Shown here: positions 33,210 through 42,818 of the stretch, one piece after another
How the letters are laid out: each line of letters begins with the position of its first letter
How positions within the stretch are numbered: position 1 is the first letter of the stretch
From: Paenibacillus sp. PCH8
GTDB lineage: Bacteria; Bacillota; Bacilli; Paenibacillales; Paenibacillaceae
NCBI RefSeq assembly: GCF_002968835.1
Contig: NZ_PKQK01000001.1
Coordinates: 2,790,001-2,854,000, forward strand
DNA: 64,000 bases
Reading direction: 5' to 3'
Notes under the pieces: generated by a model
The model's database searches: none
What the model was told of the DNA's origin: nothing
The model's input: the letters and a program-made list of their open reading frames with translations, nothing else
Position numbers and translations under genes: made by a program

Positions 33210-35558
33210 TTAATAGATTTCAAGCTCATTGATTCGAACATAGGTTGGCTGATGGGCAGGCCCCCTGCTCGCGACGACACGGACCTTGGCGGTACTGACC
33301 GCTGTAAACGTGTGTGATCGCGTTAACTCCTGATTGCCTGTAATCTGTACGAGATTCACCCAGGTTGAGCCATTCCAGTATTGCAGATCATAATTGGCAA
33401 GAGGGTATCCCTGGGTAGTATATAAATCGATTCGCTTGATAGAACTAGCTGTCGGCAAGTCAATTACGACATATTGTGGAAGCGAGGAATTACGGTCATT
33501 GGCCCAGCTATAGTTCTCCCCCAATGCCGTGTTACGGTCGCCATCATTGATTCGATTTGCAGAATACCCAGGATAGGTGGAGTTTACCGTTATGGCAGCA
33601 TTTCGTGCCAGATTCTGTCCGGTTCCCGGATTGGTAGGGTTTTTCACCAGCCTAACCAGATTCCAGCGCAGTTCGAAGAGCTTGAAGGACTTATTAAATA
33701 CAGCGCCTTCCCCTTTGACCAGAGCATCAATGGTTAGAGACATGGCACTCGGCACGTCAGTACTGCTTGTCCATTTCCCGGTGCCTTCAATTCCAGCGAA
33801 AACACTTACCTCCAATATTTTTTTGCCGGCAATTTTCAGTCCGACTTCTGCTTTGGCTCCTGCCCAGGCAGTGATCTGTCCTTCGATTTTATGAGTTACC
33901 GTAAGGTATCTGTTCACACTGCTGTAAGGCTGGATCTTCACGGGAATAAAGACACGCGTTTTTCCTTTGACGCCTACAGTAACCGTGTATCCCTGATCGA
34001 CCTGGAATTCAAAGGTGACGTTACCGTCAATGCCGATAACCAGGAATACGCCAACGGATACGGCTCCGAGGTTACCCGCACCAAGGTTCAAGCCCATAAT
34101 TGGAACTTTGACCTCTTTTTTGAATTTGGCATCGCCTTTGATATAGATGTTCGCTTTTTCACCGGCTGTAAATTTCAGATCGTATTTTCCCCAAAATCCG
34201 TATTTCCCTGTAACTTTGGGTGCAATCAAGGTCAGCTTGCCACCTGCTTCAACGTACACTTTGTTACCGTTTGCATTTTGTTGATTTACAAGTACCTTCT
34301 TAAAATCACAGACAAACTCGTTGCCGGATTTTTTGCAATTGGCAAAATCACCTGCTCCAGCAGCACGAATGATATCATTCATATCCATAGCTTTCACATC
34401 ATTCTCGTCCATGGAAGTCACATCATTCATATCCATGGAAGTGATATCCATTGATTCTGCATCCGCAACCATATCTGGATTGGCATCCGCATCATTTTGA
34501 ATGGTGTTATCTATGTTGAATTGTCGCATTTCAGAATCGTCAGCGATATTCGCTTCTGACAAGGACGGGGTCTCTTGTACAAGAAATTCCTTACTGTCCA
34601 ACACCATGTCAGGATCTGGCATGACGATATTTCGCTCTTCGAAAGATACCTCCTGCTCGGGAATATCATAATAATCGAACAGTTCTTCTACACCTGGAGT
34701 GGTGTATTCTACCCGTACTCCAACAGAGCTTTTATTAATGCTCGCCACTTTGATGGCCCGGGCCGAAGACTGGTCCAGAAAGATCTGACCAGGAGCAAGG
34801 TTGTTGCCGAGCTGAGCAGCCTCTTGAGAATTGAGCTCTATAGAGCCCTTTTCTTCAACCGTTTCAAAGACGGCATTGACTAGGGGGAGCTTCCTCGCAA
34901 TGGAAGAGGGCATAGATTGGGTCGGCTTTAACTGATAATCCACTTGCTCAAACTGGCCTGAGGAAGACATGGGATTGCTGATTGCCAGTCCATCTTCAGA
35001 GACGTTAAAAGAGATTCGAAAGTATGCTTCTGAAACGGGAGTATCAACGTTGGTTTTACCTGCCCAGATCCAGCGTGCACTGGTCTCCTCGGGCATGCCA
35101 CTAATCTTTTTCCAGGGATCACTGCCATACCGTCCGAAATCTGAAGCGCGTGACCATGACGTATCATCGAACTTTGGCTGTTCCCAACCTTGAATATATC
35201 GTTCGGATACTTTCCAGTTGAAGTCAGTAACCAGATTCTCATCCCCGTAGCTAAGATCTGCTAGCAGTCCCGCATAGAGGCCCAGATCCTTCGCTTGGAC
35301 TGCAATAACATTGGTACCCGTTTGTATCGCGATAGGGAACGTGTAGGCTTTGGTCCAGTCGTTGCCATTTCCCGTCTGTTTGCCGTTTATAAACAGTGTG
35401 AATTCATTATCAGCGGTTAGAGTTATATTTCCTTCATTGTTAGAAGCAGCATGAACATTAGAAGGCCATAAGCCCACAAGTAAAGGCAGTAATAGTGCAA
35501 TAACCAGAAAATAGGCCCATGCTTTTTGAATCGACGAGCGCACGTTGTACATCATCAT
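33210..35558 (-). CDS. Secreted protein with C-terminal F5/8 type C (discoidin) domain
   Basis: 782 aa. Signal peptide about 1-37 (LVGLWPSNVHA). Residues about 42-200 form a beta-sandwich like those at the N-terminus of carbohydrate-active enzymes (EFTLFINGKQTGNGNDW, ARWIWAGK). About 330-400 is an Asp/Met-rich segment with tandem copies of the type SMDMNDVTSMDENDVKAMD. About 410-620 is a beta-rich region with Gly-Lys patterns. About 650-782 is a discoidin/F5_8 type C module (NLARNAAITVNSTYPGYSA, INDGDRNTALG, KIRV-like end KVRVVASRGPAHQ). No catalytic domain recognised; sugar or surface binding is inferred. Ribosome site GGGAGG before the ATG triplet at 35558. Confidence 0.75.
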   Translation of the reverse strand: MMMYNVRSSIQKAWAYFLVIALLLPLLVGLWPSNVHAASNNEGNITLTADNEFTLFINGKQTGNGNDWTKAYTFPIAIQTGTNVIAVQAKDLGLYAGLLADLSYGDENLVTDFNWKVSERYIQGWEQPKFDDTSWSRASDFGRYGSDPWKKISGMPEETSARWIWAGKTNVDTPVSEAYFRISFNVSEDGLAISNPMSSSGQFEQVDYQLKPTQSMPSSIARKLPLVNAVFETVEEKGSIELNSQEAAQLGNNLAPGQIFLDQSSARAIKVASINKSSVGVRVEYTTPGVEELFDYYDIPEQEVSFEERNIVMPDPDMVLDSKEFLVQETPSLSEANIADDSEMRQFNIDNTIQNDADANPDMVADAESMDITSMDMNDVTSMDENDVKAMDMNDIIRAAGAGDFANCKKSGNEFVCDFKKVLVNQQNANGNKVYVEAGGKLTLIAPKVTGKYGFWGKYDLKFTAGEKANIYIKGDAKFKKEVKVPIMGLNLGAGNLGAVSVGVFLVIGIDGNVTFEFQVDQGYTVTVGVKGKTRVFIPVKIQPYSSVNRYLTVTHKIEGQITAWAGAKAEVGLKIAGKKILEVSVFAGIEGTGKWTSSTDVPSAMSLTIDALVKGEGAVFNKSFKLFELRWNLVRLVKNPTNPGTGQNLARNAAITVNSTYPGYSANRINDGDRNTALGENYSWANDRNSSLPQYVVIDLPTASSIKRIDLYTTQGYPLANYDLQYWNGSTWVNLVQITGNQELTRSHTFTAVSTAKVRVVASRGPAHQPTYVRINELEIY

Positions 35559-35629
35559 TTTCCTCCCAGAAAATAAAATAGTTGCAAAAGAAATTGGCGG
35601 AAACGTTGGGACCTTTGCGAAAACATTTC

Positions 35630-35668
35630 TCAGAAGAAGAATATCGCGAGCCTGTTGTAACTTGTCAT
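35630..35668 (-). promoter_or_regulatory. Leader ORF ahead of the discoidin-domain gene
   Basis: Minus strand AGGGGGTG is followed by ATG at 35668 and 12 codons (MTSYNRLAIFFF) to a TGA. A second leader frame starts at the following ATG and its stop overlaps the ATGATGATG start of the main gene. Could be chance or a translated leader. Confidence 0.3.
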
Positions 35669-35933
35669 GGACACCCCCTATTGAAATTCATGATAAGGTA
35701 AAATATTCAATTTAACAACATTATTTTACAATTTTAAATTATTATTTGGAAGGTAATATGGAAGAGGAAAACCCGGCTGTTCTAAAATCATCGATTCGAA
35801 TCGTAAAAAGCGTAAATGTTGTTGCGAAAAATGGATAAATAAGTTTAAATATACTATATAAGTAATTCCTGTTGTGAGATCAGAGGATAGTCTACATTTT
35901 TCAGTGTTTTTAGAACTGCTGAAGGGAGGTGAA

Positions 35934-35959
35934 CTAACTAATTTTGTAAGGGCTTTCAG
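35934..35959 (+). promoter_or_regulatory. STAB-SD-like site and cre-like box in the esterase leader
   Basis: GGGAGGTGA at 35934-35942 lies 64 bases before the start and is followed by no start codon, so it is not the translation site (that is GAGGAGA at about 35991). At 35944-35959 TTGTAAGGGCTTTCAG matches cre except for CG to GG. TGAAGGGAGGTGA is also in the xynD leader. Confidence 0.4.
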
Positions 35960-36005
35960 AAACGGTTTTATTTAAGTTTGCCAAAATGGAGAGGAGAATA
36001 GTGAA

Positions 36006-36941
36006 ATGAAAAAACGTACTTCTATTATTTTAAGTCTTTCAATGGTCGTTGCCATGTTTGCCCCAACGATGGCATTTGCCACGGATTCGAGTGAGGTTGC
36101 GGCTCAGAACTCAGCATATGAATCAATGAATGTGTCCAACAATGATGAAGCTAGCAATGCTCTGGCTGCAAGCCAGGTCGTGCCGGCGCCATCTGGCTAT
36201 GATTCATATCGAAATAATATTCCTCATGGCAATATGAATCTGATCACCTATAATTCCACAACGGTTGGCAATGCACGGAAAGCAATGGTGTACACGCCGC
36301 CAGGATATTCACCGAACAAAAAGTATAACGTTCTGTATCTTCTGCATGGTATTGGCGGGGACGAGTATGAGTGGGTTAACGCCATGAAACCTAAGAACAT
36401 TCTGGACAACCTGTATTCCGAAGGCAAGCTGTCACAGATGATCGTAGTCTTCCCGAATGGTCGCGCGATGAAGGATGATCGCCCGATTGGTGACATTTTT
36501 GCCCCGGACAAAGTAGCTGCATTTGAGAGATTTGAACAAGATTTGCTCAAGGATCTGATCCCTCATATTGAAGCTAATTATCCGGTGCTCAAGGATCGCA
36601 ATAGTCGTGCTCTGGCAGGTCTGTCCATGGGAGGTGGACAATCTCTCAATTTCGGGTTGAAGAATCTGAATACCTTCGCTTGGGTAGGCGCCTTCTCGGC
36701 AGCACCAAATACGATGTCAGTATCTCAACTGGTCACCAACCCTGGACAAGTAGCCAGCAAACTGAAGTTATTATGGATCTCCTGCGGAGCGAGTGACAAT
36801 CTGTTATGGGTGAGCCAGAACTTTAAAAATGGTTTGAGCAGTATGAACATTCCCCACACATGGTACCAGGATGTAGGTGCACATGAACCATCTGTCTGGA
36901 ACAGCGGACTGTATCAGTTCTCCCAACGAATCTTCAAGTAA
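36006..36941 (+). CDS. Secreted esterase, feruloyl/acetyl esterase (CE1-like)
   Basis: 311 aa. Signal peptide 1-25 (FAPTMAFA). The alpha/beta-hydrolase domain of the esterase D/CE1 type begins near residue 70. Candidate triad: Ser207 in GLSMGG, Asp264 in CGASDNLL and His293 in GAHEPSVW; oxyanion motif LLHGIGGDEYEW. The family releases ferulic or acetyl groups from arabinoxylan, which fits the GH43 enzymes at the left of the window. Possible CcpA control through the cre-like box in the leader. Ends at a terminator. Confidence 0.85.
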   Translation: MKKRTSIILSLSMVVAMFAPTMAFATDSSEVAAQNSAYESMNVSNNDEASNALAASQVVPAPSGYDSYRNNIPHGNMNLITYNSTTVGNARKAMVYTPPGYSPNKKYNVLYLLHGIGGDEYEWVNAMKPKNILDNLYSEGKLSQMIVVFPNGRAMKDDRPIGDIFAPDKVAAFERFEQDLLKDLIPHIEANYPVLKDRNSRALAGLSMGGGQSLNFGLKNLNTFAWVGAFSAAPNTMSVSQLVTNPGQVASKLKLLWISCGASDNLLWVSQNFKNGLSSMNIPHTWYQDVGAHEPSVWNSGLYQFSQRIFK

Positions 36942-36969
36942 TCAACAGGTATCTGTATAGAGAGTAAGC

Positions 36970-37007
36970 AAAAGCCTCAGTTCTGTATGCACAGAGCTGG
37001 GGCTTTG
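36970..37007 (+). terminator. Terminator after the esterase
   Basis: AAAGCC-CAG and TCTGT pair with ACAGA and CTG-GGCTTT around ATGC. The T tract is weak. Confidence 0.65.
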
Positions 37008-37212
37008 AATGGCTTACCAACCAAACAATTTTGATGAATATTTGATAAACTACATACAATTGAAGTCCGAATTTGACATGGCGGATCAAGAAGATTACAT
37101 TTGCTTTGACATTATTGAAAAGAGGGGTGAGGATCTCACAGATTCGAGCACTCCAAGCTGAATGTGTTTGTTCATTTGTTATACAAGTTATCTGTGTTAG
37201 GGAGTCGATTAT

Positions 37213-37392
37213 ATGTTCTACTACAAAGGTGCTTTCCGGGAAACGGACAATGTGATTTATTTCAAAAGTGATATTTCATTAGCCGCAAATGATGTCGTTA
37301 TATTCGGTGAGAAGAAATACTTTATCCAAAGTGTGGAGAAAGAGTTTCTCCTGCTTCAGCGGGTGGGCTCCATCGTTTTCGTGAGCGTGTGA
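37213..37392 (+). CDS. Small hypothetical protein upstream of sigK
   Basis: 59-aa frame with AGGGAG nine bases before the ATG. The composition is protein-like ([48 protein letters not shown]), suggesting a compact beta-rich fold. No family recognised. It lies 130 bases before sigK on the same strand. It may be a real small protein or chance. Confidence 0.5.
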   Translation: MFYYKGAFRETDNVIYFKSDISLAANDVVIFGEKKYFIQSVEKEFLLLQRVGSIVFVSV

Positions 37393-37522
37393 AATAATCT
37401 CAGAAGCCATTCCTTTTTCGAGTGTACGTGCACTTCTGGGCCCCTGCCTACATACAATAGATCGACCCTGTTCCCTTACGTGCTCAGGCCAGATCGTTGT
37501 AAAACTGCAGGAGGTGTCATCT

Positions 37523-38224
37523 GTGCCCGGATTGTTTACCGCAATTGCTCTATTCATTAAAGAGTTAACGTTACTCGTCTCGTATGTCAAAAATAATGCG
37601 TTCCCCCAGCCACTGGCTGAGGATGAAGAAGCCAAACATTTACGCCTCATGGCTGAAGGCAATGCCCACTCCCGCAATTTGCTCATTGAACACAATCTGC
37701 GCCTTGTGGCGCATATCGTCAAGAAGTTTGATAATACGGGAGAAGATCAGGAAGACCTGATTTCGATTGGAACCATCGGTTTGATCAAAGCGATTGAAAG
37801 TTTTCAACAAGGTAAAGGCACCAAACTTGCCACATTTGCGGCGAGGTGTATTGAGAATGAAATTCTGATGCATCTGCGTTCTTTGAAGAAAACACGTAAA
37901 GATGTATCTCTGCATGATCCCATTGGTACGGATAAAGAGGGTAACGAAATTACATTGATAGATATCCTCGGAACAGAAGCCGATGACGTGATTGATAAGG
38001 TGCAACTCAAGATTGAGAAAAGCAAAATTTATCGTAATCTCGACATTCTGGATGATCGCGAGAAGGAAGTCGTTATTGGCAGATTCGGCCTGGAAGCAGG
38101 CGGGGAAGAACGAACTCAACGCGAGATTGCCAAGGAACTAGGAATTTCACGTTCTTATGTATCGCGGATTGAGAAGCGAGCGTTAATGAAGCTGTATCAT
38201 GAGTTCTATAAAGAGAAGAGGTAA
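37523..38224 (+). CDS. sigK: RNA polymerase sigma-K factor (pro-SigK)
   Basis: 233 aa from GTG 37523, eight bases after GGAGG. Directs late mother-cell transcription during sporulation. The N-terminal pro-sequence ([20 protein letters not shown]) matches Bacillus pro-SigK, which is membrane-tethered until cut by SpoIVFB. Sigma region 2 ([55 protein letters not shown]) and region 4 ([20 protein letters not shown]) are intact, and [19 protein letters not shown] is diagnostic. The gene is not interrupted by a skin element. A duplicate of its 3' part follows at 38890. SigK may drive the collagen-like spore-surface genes at 11-14 kb. Confidence 0.95.
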   Translation: MPGLFTAIALFIKELTLLVSYVKNNAFPQPLAEDEEAKHLRLMAEGNAHSRNLLIEHNLRLVAHIVKKFDNTGEDQEDLISIGTIGLIKAIESFQQGKGTKLATFAARCIENEILMHLRSLKKTRKDVSLHDPIGTDKEGNEITLIDILGTEADDVIDKVQLKIEKSKIYRNLDILDDREKEVVIGRFGLEAGGEERTQREIAKELGISRSYVSRIEKRALMKLYHEFYKEKR

Positions 38225-38296
38225 GAAAGGAGTACCTCCCTAATCTCGAATTAGTAGAGTGACGAAAACTCACTAATAAGACGAGGTGACCCCCCT

Positions 38297-38625
38297 ATGC
38301 CCTTTATTCGACACTTGATCTATTCTTTAATTGTCAGAATTATTGATCGTATTCCTATTCTGCGAGATCAAATGCCAATTAATCTGCAGTGGAGAGTCAA
38401 GAAAAATAGCCATGAAAAAAATGTTATCTGGTATGGCTATAAAGGTCATCTTACTGTAGGTATACAGAGTCAGTATATCCTTGGCTCCATGATTTCCTCT
38501 CGGAATTTGAATGTGACGGTAAAGCAGCCATTCCTTTGTTAAAAGGGATGGCCTATCATCCTGCAAGTTACATGTTCAAGTATATTTCAGCATACAACTT
38601 GTGCATTGGAATCCTCTGTTAGTAT
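38297..38625 (+). pseudogene. Broken transposase (DDE type)
   Basis: First part reads PINLQWRVKKNSHEKNVIWY, GYKGHLTVGIQSQYILGSMI then SSRNLN; the continuation is in another frame as DGKAAIPLLKGMAYHPASY then MFKYISAYN. Together they match the DDE core of IS4/IS5-like transposases (the Gly-Tyr-Lys-x-His and Asp-Gly-Lys-x-Ala-Ile-Pro-Leu-Leu-Lys-Gly blocks). At least one frameshift near 38513 and loss of both ends make it a remnant. Confidence 0.6.
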
Positions 38626-38635
38626 GAAACAGGGG

Positions 38636-38738
38636 ATGCACTTCTGGACACCCTACTTTTATCCGACAAATCAAGAATCGCACTCAAATAAGCCTTATCT
38701 TGAACCGGATACTTCATTTCGGTTACTTCAGTGAGCCA
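38636..38738 (-). pseudogene. IS3-family orfB fragment
   Basis: Minus-strand frame WLTEVTEMKYPVQDKAYLSA ILDLSDKS matches the first catalytic-Asp block of IS3-family orfB (W-T-D-I-T ... Y-L-x-x-I-x-D-L). The catalytic Asp of the usual WLTDVTE is Glu here. About 34 codons remain, lying between the transposase remnant and the sigK duplicate. Confidence 0.5.
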
Positions 38739-38889
38739 CCACCAGCCAGATCATCCTCGACGACTGCCACTTGAACTCCGCTGAATAAACAGTGTTGGTT
38801 TGGACTGTATCCTTTCTTACATTAGAATATGTTGCCCGACCCAAGATTACCGCAGTGACAAGGCTTTTCAGAAATGTCTATCATTCATG

Positions 38890-39170
38890 TTAACGAAATC
38901 ACGCTAAACGATATCCTCGGAACAGAAGCCAACGACGATGTAGATAAAGTGCAGCTCAAGATTGAAAAAAGCAAAATTTATAGCAATCTCAACATTTTGG
39001 ATGATCGGGAGAAGGAAGTTGTGATTGGTCGATTTGGTCTGGAAGCAGGCGGGGAAGAACGCACCCAGCGCGAGATTGTCAAGGAACTTGGGGTTGCACG
39101 CTCCTATGTATCTCGAATTGAGGACCAGGCGTTAATGAAGCTGTATCACGAGTTTTATAAGCAAAAATAG
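38890..39170 (+). pseudogene. Duplicated 3' fragment of sigK
   Basis: From NEITLNDILGTEAND to [12 protein letters not shown] the frame copies the last about 93 residues of sigK ([15 protein letters not shown] to [12 protein letters not shown]), with region 4 helix-turn-helix kept ([20 protein letters not shown]). Sigma region 2 is missing, so it cannot act as a sigma factor. An ATG at 38874 opens a 98-aa frame, but without a good ribosome site. Drift at synonymous and some amino-acid positions shows that the duplication is not recent. Confidence 0.8.
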
Positions 39171-39211
39171 TGAAGAAACACATTTATGCGCAGCATGGAT
39201 ATGAAAATAAT

Positions 39212-39260
39212 AGGACACCAAGAGATCAGTGAGGCTACTTCTTGATCTCTTTGGTGTCCT
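39212..39260. terminator. Strong hairpin between sigK duplicate and NHL-repeat gene
   Basis: AGGACACCAAGAGATCA (39212-39228) pairs with the arm ending at 39260 over 17 or more bases. No clear T tract; probably the end of the minus-strand 39-49 kb operon and of the sigK region. Confidence 0.65.
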
Positions 39261-39315
39261 ATATGTGGATAATTTTACATGTTATTTAATTGAAAACAAT
39301 TTTAAAAATTATTCT

Positions 39316-40935
39316 TTAAAGCTCGCCATTTATATTACTCCGGAGTATGGCAGTACGACTAGTGGGAACCCACTGAACATCTATTCCAAGTTCTTCGGCA
39401 ATAAAACGCAGAGAAACATAAGTTCTATTTTTTTTCACATAAGGTACTGTATCCACTTCTTTAGTTTTTTCGATTCCATTTATTTCTTTGATTTTAATAT
39501 TTTTGGAACCAATAAAAAGTTGGGTGGAGCGGTTGTCTTTCTCTAGATTAATAGTTCTACCGTCCGAAGAGAAAGTTATTTCAAAACCAAGTGCTTCAGC
39601 AATTTGTCGGACAGGTACCATAACTCTTCCGGTATTGATCTCTGGAGAAGTATCGAATTTAAGTTGCTTATTCTCAAGAACAACTTTGATCACAGATTTA
39701 TTACCAATAATGTTTGCAGGCATGACATAAGGATCGATTTTTCTGATAATGTTATTTCCCATATCCGCCACATAGATGGTTCCATCTGATGTGATAGCTA
39801 CATCCTGAGGGGCGTTAAATAGAGCCAGTCTCTCCAAACCATTCTGGGAGCCGGCTTCCCCGGTTTGACTACCAGCTACTGTAGTTACAATCCCGTTTTT
39901 AAGATATCGTATAACATTATTGAGAGAATCAGCAATTAGAAGACCACCTGATTTATCTAGAGTAATACCTCTAGGGAAATGAAAGGCTGCCGATTGAGAA
40001 GCTCCATCCTTATAATTTCCCGGTGCATATAAGGCATCTTTATTATAAATTGAAATATGTTCTACTTTCGATTTGCCAGCTACAGTGATGACCTGATTGG
40101 TGGAAAAATCAATATATCGAATCCGTTGATTTCCAGAGTCGCTGACATACAAATTCCCTTTGTTATCAAGTGCAAGGCCGGTCGGCTCATTAAATAAAGC
40201 CTGTTGGATAGGACCATCTTTATAATCGCCGGCAGCCAATACGAAACCAGGGTGATGTTCAACCACACGATCCGATGCGGCAGTAATAGTAGAAGTGGTT
40301 CCATCTGGCATAATCTTGCGAATAACATGGTTCAATGTATCCGCTACATAGACAATCCCGTTCTTTGTCACAGTGATCCCCTGAGGGTGATTAAATAAAG
40401 CAGCGGTTCCTTTTCCGTCACGATCACCAATCCTACCATCTCCGGCAATAGTAACAACTTCTCCTGTTGAAGACACTTTCCGGATAGCATTGTTACCACT
40501 ATCGGCAATATAGAGGTTTTTGTCTGTACTGTAAGCCAGGGCGGAAGGGGCCTGGAACAGGGCGATTCCTTTATTTCCGTCAAGAAGTGCACCCAAGGGC
40601 TGTCCTCCCGAATCTCTGAGCAGGGAGGATGAAGGGCCGGCATACGTATTTACGTTATCAGAGCTAAAGATACTAATTTTGTGATTTCCAGTATCTGAAA
40701 TAAACAAATTTTCTTTTGCGCCAACCGCCAAACCTATTGGTTGCCTGAAAGAAGAAGTAGAAGCAACCCCTTCCTGTTCGCCATATATCCCGTTACCAGC
40801 AATGCTAGAGATTTTGGCGATAATATTCCCTTTATCATTATATATCGGAGTGACATCAGCAGCGGAAGCTACGTTCGTACTGAAACCAATGATGGCAGCA
40901 CTGAAAGTGAGAGCTAATTTTTGTAATAAAGTCAT
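39316..40935 (-). CDS. Secreted NHL-repeat propeller with copper-amine-oxidase-like domain
   Basis: 539 aa. Signal peptide about 1-25 (STNVASAA). About 40-405 contains NHL repeats forming a beta-propeller: FRQPIGLAVGAKENLFISDT, GNHKI, ADSGNNAIRKV, ADTLNHVIRKI, SDSGNQRIRYI, ADSLNNVIRYL, ADMGNNIIRKI, each following a GDG/AG turn. About 415-530 is the Cu_amine_oxidN1-like stalk domain common in Paenibacillus surface proteins (RVMVPVRQIAEALGFEI, RTYVSLRFIAEELGIDVQW). No enzyme residues; a binding or scaffold function on the cell surface is inferred. Last gene of the four-gene minus-strand operon, 45 bases after the FecR/cohesin-like gene. Confidence 0.8.
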   Translation of the reverse strand: MTLLQKLALTFSAAIIGFSTNVASAADVTPIYNDKGNIIAKISSIAGNGIYGEQEGVASTSSFRQPIGLAVGAKENLFISDTGNHKISIFSSDNVNTYAGPSSSLLRDSGGQPLGALLDGNKGIALFQAPSALAYSTDKNLYIADSGNNAIRKVSSTGEVVTIAGDGRIGDRDGKGTAALFNHPQGITVTKNGIVYVADTLNHVIRKIMPDGTTSTITAASDRVVEHHPGFVLAAGDYKDGPIQQALFNEPTGLALDNKGNLYVSDSGNQRIRYIDFSTNQVITVAGKSKVEHISIYNKDALYAPGNYKDGASQSAAFHFPRGITLDKSGGLLIADSLNNVIRYLKNGIVTTVAGSQTGEAGSQNGLERLALFNAPQDVAITSDGTIYVADMGNNIIRKIDPYVMPANIIGNKSVIKVVLENKQLKFDTSPEINTGRVMVPVRQIAEALGFEITFSSDGRTINLEKDNRSTQLFIGSKNIKIKEINGIEKTKEVDTVPYVKKNRTYVSLRFIAEELGIDVQWVPTSRTAILRSNINGEL

Positions 40936-40979
40936 AGAAACTCCTTGTGAACAGATTTTCGGATTATTGTATTAGTCAT

Positions 40980-42788
40980 TTATTTAGTGAAAGTTAAGGC
41001 TTCCGGCAAAGCAGCATTGGGTTCGTTTAACTCCAAAATGGTCTTACCAGTGCTATCAACGATCTTAACATAGAACAGTTTGAACGTTCCGTCTCCACTC
41101 ACAGAAAAAGGAATCGTAGCCAAAATTCCGTCAGAAATTGCAGTGTTTGATGCAGAGCCGAATTGGGTTGCAGCATAAATCGTTTCTTTTTTGGTTACTG
41201 AAGAGTTACCTACAGTTCCAAGATAAGTTTTTACGATATCCACACTGTTGGCAGGAACGAAGAATGAAGTATTCAGAAATCGATTTTCTGGGCCAATGAC
41301 TTCAATGGCATTATCACTGAGAAAGTGAAACTCGGTACCGTAGATAGCGTTGGAACCCGTAAAATTCTTCAAACGAATAGATAGATTGAAGCCCTGTACT
41401 GTGTTGATCTGCTCTAAAGTGACTTCTGGAGTACTTGGAGTATTTGGAGTACTAGGAGTACTAGGGCTACTAGGCAAGTTAGGTGCTGTAACTACTTGTT
41501 CAGTAGCAGAACCTGAGTGATCGATTTTAAGCAGTTGTTTGTTTTTTTTGAAGGTTGTAAGTTCTTCAGGTGATAATTGAGCGGTGTACAACATTTCAGC
41601 ATGACTCTGAAGCTGTTCAAGAATAGACTTATTAGCAAAATCAAGGATTCGTTTGTTATCTAGAATTTGTTGCAAGGATAAGCTCAATTTAGCTTTGAAA
41701 TCCGACTGAAGAAGAAGTTGCTGCTTTTCAGCATCCTTTTGAAAAGTTTCTAGACGAGATTGTTCTTTTTCCTTATTCTGGACAGTAGCTGGGTCGAGTC
41801 CTCCCAATGGATGAAGGGATCCAATATTCTGTAAACGAATTTTACGATCGGGATCGTTTATTTGTTGGTTGGTAGTCATAAGAATTGCATTCATTTCATT
41901 AAGATTTACTTTATCTTGCTGAACGGATTCGAACGTAATATTCGACATTAATCTGTTGATATTTTCTAAGTAGGTAATAAGGTTCTCTTGGTTTTTAATA
42001 CTTATGTCAGATTGTACTCCATCTCGTTGGAGCACGGGTTGAATTTTCTTATCCAAAGAATCCTTCAATTGTATTTCAAGCTTTTTATTCTCTTCAATAA
42101 TGGAAGGAGAGCTTGTAATCATTGCTTTTAAAATGAAAGGATCCACTTGTCCCACTACGTTAGCTACATCTACAACAGCCAGAGTATTCTTCATATTTTC
42201 AGGAAGAGCGGCAGGGTTTATGCGTATCTGCTGTGTTGGTGCTACTAAAAAGGGTACACTTGAAGAAGGTTGGTTAGCTGAAGATACAGCGACCAATCCA
42301 GAAGCGACGAACATTGATAATGTGCCATCTGATTGAACCGTAACGTAAAAGTTAGTACCTCGAACATGTAGTTTAGAGCCAGGAGTTTCGACGAAATCCT
42401 CATCAGCGTTTGCTAAGCCTGATATAGAACTCCACATTGATCCGGCCCACAATTTGATAGAGAATTTATTTCCGGAAACGCTTTGCTTTAAGTTAGAGAT
42501 TACAGCGTTGGAGTTTTTCCCCACATATCTTACTGACTCAGGGTGACTGACTTTAATTGTTACCGACCCATTATCTCCAGTAATGATTCGATCACCTTGA
42601 TACAGCTTCATGTTGGCAAAGGCAGAAATTGATTTGATTCCTCCTGCTCGCGTAACGATTACATCACCTTGAACTGTTGTAAGATATGCACCTTCATTTG
42701 CTGTTGTAGATGCCGATACGCTGTAGGAACTTGTTATCATAACCAATAAGGCAAGGAAGAGCGTTAAAGTACGAATCCGTTTAACCAA
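40980..42788 (-). CDS. Secreted FecR-domain protein with C-terminal cohesin-like domain
   Basis: 602 aa from TTG 42788, seven bases after AGAGGG; the ATG at 42809 has no ribosome site. Signal peptide about 1-27 (LFLALLVMITSSYSVSAS). FecR domain about 30-170 (LTTVQGDVIVTRAGG, DRIITGDNGSVTI, SKLHVRGTNFYV). A long Gln/Lys-rich helical region (about 200-430) leads to a Pro-Ser-Thr linker (SSPSTPSTPNTPSTPEV). The last 150 residues look cohesin-like (FNLSIRLKNFTGSNAIYGTE, DGILATIPFSVSGDGTFKLF). Cohesins bind partner modules and hold surface complexes together; the partner is unknown. Third gene of the operon. Confidence 0.75.
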   Translation of the reverse strand: MVKRIRTLTLFLALLVMITSSYSVSASTTANEGAYLTTVQGDVIVTRAGGIKSISAFANMKLYQGDRIITGDNGSVTIKVSHPESVRYVGKNSNAVISNLKQSVSGNKFSIKLWAGSMWSSISGLANADEDFVETPGSKLHVRGTNFYVTVQSDGTLSMFVASGLVAVSSANQPSSSVPFLVAPTQQIRINPAALPENMKNTLAVVDVANVVGQVDPFILKAMITSSPSIIEENKKLEIQLKDSLDKKIQPVLQRDGVQSDISIKNQENLITYLENINRLMSNITFESVQQDKVNLNEMNAILMTTNQQINDPDRKIRLQNIGSLHPLGGLDPATVQNKEKEQSRLETFQKDAEKQQLLLQSDFKAKLSLSLQQILDNKRILDFANKSILEQLQSHAEMLYTAQLSPEELTTFKKNKQLLKIDHSGSATEQVVTAPNLPSSPSTPSTPNTPSTPEVTLEQINTVQGFNLSIRLKNFTGSNAIYGTEFHFLSDNAIEVIGPENRFLNTSFFVPANSVDIVKTYLGTVGNSSVTKKETIYAATQFGSASNTAISDGILATIPFSVSGDGTFKLFYVKIVDSTGKTILELNEPNAALPEALTFTK

Positions 42789-42818
42789 AGTAACATCCCT
42801 CTTTTCCATGTTGAGCGT

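Noticed and set aside
37523-39170. A skin prophage splitting sigK
   Set aside because: sigK is complete; the downstream copy lacks region 2 and no recombinase or phage genes are present.
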